Source: Lepus europaeus (Eukaryota > Chordata > Mammalia > Lagomorpha > Leporidae). Taken from it: a DNA stretch of 64,000 bases. The stretch spans positions 32,571,549 to 32,635,548 of the forward strand of contig NC_084842.1 of the NCBI RefSeq assembly GCF_033115175.1, given 5' to 3'. This document shows, piece after piece, positions 63,083 through 64,000 of this stretch; within the stretch, counting starts at the first letter, position 1, and every line of letters begins with the position of its first letter. A model generated the notes under the pieces. That model was not told the DNA's origin. It was given only the letters and a program-made list of their open reading frames with translations, and did not search any database. The position numbers were made by a program, and so were the translations under genes.

Positions 63083-63476
63083 TGTAAGGCCTTCACAAAA
63101 CACACCAAACATGGGAATAAGGGAAAGAGTTTATTGAGGGGAATCCGACAGACTGGAGGGAAGGGGTGAAGACGGAAAAAGAGAGGAGAGTGTAAGAGCA
63201 AGACAAAGAGGTCAGGAGGTGGAGAAGAGAGAGAGAGACAGAGTGTGAGAGAGAGAGAGAGGAGAGCCACATGTTCAGGGACAGGTCCTTTTAAAACTTA
63301 TCCAGGGGTGGGCAGGGAAGTAGGAGTAGCTAATCCCATTAGGATGGGGTGGGGCTGACACTGGTGGTTGGGCCATGTGGCCACCTGGCTTCCAGCAATG
63401 GTGGCGGGAGCTAGAGCCTAAGATGGTGTCATTGTGTAGATCGCACCATAGATAAGAATGCATCATTTTACTAACA
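63083..63476 (-). mobile_element. Solo LTR of an endogenous retrovirus
   Basis: A 394-bp unit. On the minus strand it begins TGTTAG and ends CTTACA, imperfect inverted ends of the TG...CA type. It is flanked by a perfect 5-bp duplication (gtttc at 63078-63082 and 63477-63481), as made by retroviral integrase. On the minus strand it carries a CT-rich region and a polyadenylation signal AATAAA (complement at 63130-63135). No internal viral sequence adjoins it, so it is the product of LTR-LTR recombination. The family is not named here. 5-bp duplications occur in several retrovirus groups. It is related to the 3' end copy at 4562-4850. Confidence 0.85.
63130..63135 (-). terminator. LTR polyadenylation signal
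   Basis: Minus-strand AATAAA inside CCTCAATAAACTC, placed about 50 bp from the 3' end of the LTR as expected for the R region. Confidence 0.7.
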
Positions 63477-63481
63477 GTTTC

Positions 63482-63698
63482 TGCATTTAATAGTTTGCAA
63501 AACTGGGTTTGGAAAAAGTATAAAAAATCTATCTCAAAGTACTTAGAAAATGGCATAGTATTTCAATATCATTTCCAGATAATATAAATATTTTATTTTA
63601 TGCTATACCACATCAGAAAGCTGTAGTTACTTCACATGAGTTGCAACATGAAATCTGAAATTTTATCAATGAACTGAGTTTTTTTTTTGTTTGTTTTT
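63482..63698. other. Short AT-rich spacer
   Basis: No feature recognised between the solo LTR and the last SINE. Confidence 0.5.
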
Positions 63699-63998
63699 TT
63701 AAGACTTTTTTATTTGCTAGGTAGAGTTACAGACAGTGAGAGGGAGAGACAGAGAGAAGGGTCTTCCATCTGCTGGTTTACTCCCCAGATGGCCGCAATG
63801 GCCAGAGCTGAGCTGACCCGAAGCCAGGAGCCTGGAGCTTTGTCCGGGTCTCCCACACAGGTGCAAGGACCCAAGCACCTGGATCATCTTCCATTGCTTT
63901 CCCATGCTATTGCAGAAAGCTGAGTTGGAAGAGGCGCCCATATGGGATGCCAGCGCCACAGGTGGAGAATTAACCCACTGCACCACAGTGCCGGCCCC
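63699..63998 (-). mobile_element. CSINE, antisense
   Basis: T-rich tail complement from about 63680, AGAGTTACAGACAGTGAGAG, TCTTCCATCTGCTGGTTTAC and head complement CCACAGTGCCGGCCCC ending at 63998. The B-box segment is shortened (about 63930). Confidence 0.9.
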
Positions 63999-64000
63999 AA

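Overview
The window reads as nuclear DNA of a leporid, most likely European rabbit (hare is possible). The diagnostic signal is about 38 copies of the lagomorph tRNA-derived SINE (CSINE / C repeat, A and B box of a tRNA promoter, ending in an AATAAAT-type or poly(A) tail) together with lagomorph-type LINE-1 elements. Base composition is AT-rich. I find no confirmed protein-coding exon of a host gene, and no rRNA, tRNA or other RNA gene. The interval is either gene desert or part of a very large intron. Almost every long open frame belongs to L1, to antisense SINE sequence or to a processed gene copy.

Layout. 1-3.1 kb: repeat-poor AT-rich DNA with one weak candidate exon on the minus strand (697-1057). 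3.1-4.2 kb: a 5'-truncated L1 3' UTR with a perfect 12-bp target duplication. 4.27-9.97 kb: one ancient L1 (ORF2 to 3' end) shattered by later insertions: an endogenous-retrovirus 3' end that ends in poly(A), four CSINEs (one itself split by an L1 tail) and a 1.7-kb PCBP2 processed pseudogene. 10-17 kb: SINEs, a truncated L1, and an L1 with a 5' inversion (13.8-15.5 kb). 17.0-24.2 kb: a full-length but dead L1 with a 12-bp target duplication. 24.4-35 kb: unique DNA, old L1 fragments and SINEs, including two antisense SINEs stacked in the same target. 35.6-42.4 kb: the best preserved L1, with ORF1 interrupted by only one TGA, and a 3' end that looks like a 3' transduction. 42.4-49.2 kb: old SINEs and an old L1 fragment. 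49.2-56.5 kb: a second ancient L1, broken by an RPL23A retrocopy with an undamaged 156-codon frame and by five SINEs. 57.6-59.2 kb: a second 5'-inverted L1 with a 19-bp target duplication. 59.3-64 kb: the longest repeat-poor stretch (60.4-62.3 kb), a solo LTR with TG...CA ends and 5-bp duplication (63083-63476), and further SINEs.

How the parts relate. L1 supplied the machinery: SINEs, PCBP2, RPL23A and apparently an ERV RNA all carry L1-style hallmarks (A-rich 3' ends, target duplications often beginning with A). Nesting gives a relative clock: ancient L1s, then old CSINEs, then CSINEs with a single B box, then a CSINE type with a tandemly duplicated B-box segment and plain poly(A) tail. I found no previously undescribed multi-gene system. 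The most interesting items are the L1 3' transduction, the L1-style retrocopy of an ERV RNA, a TGA shared by ORF1 of three L1 copies of different age, the SINE B-box duplication, and the intact RPL23A copy.
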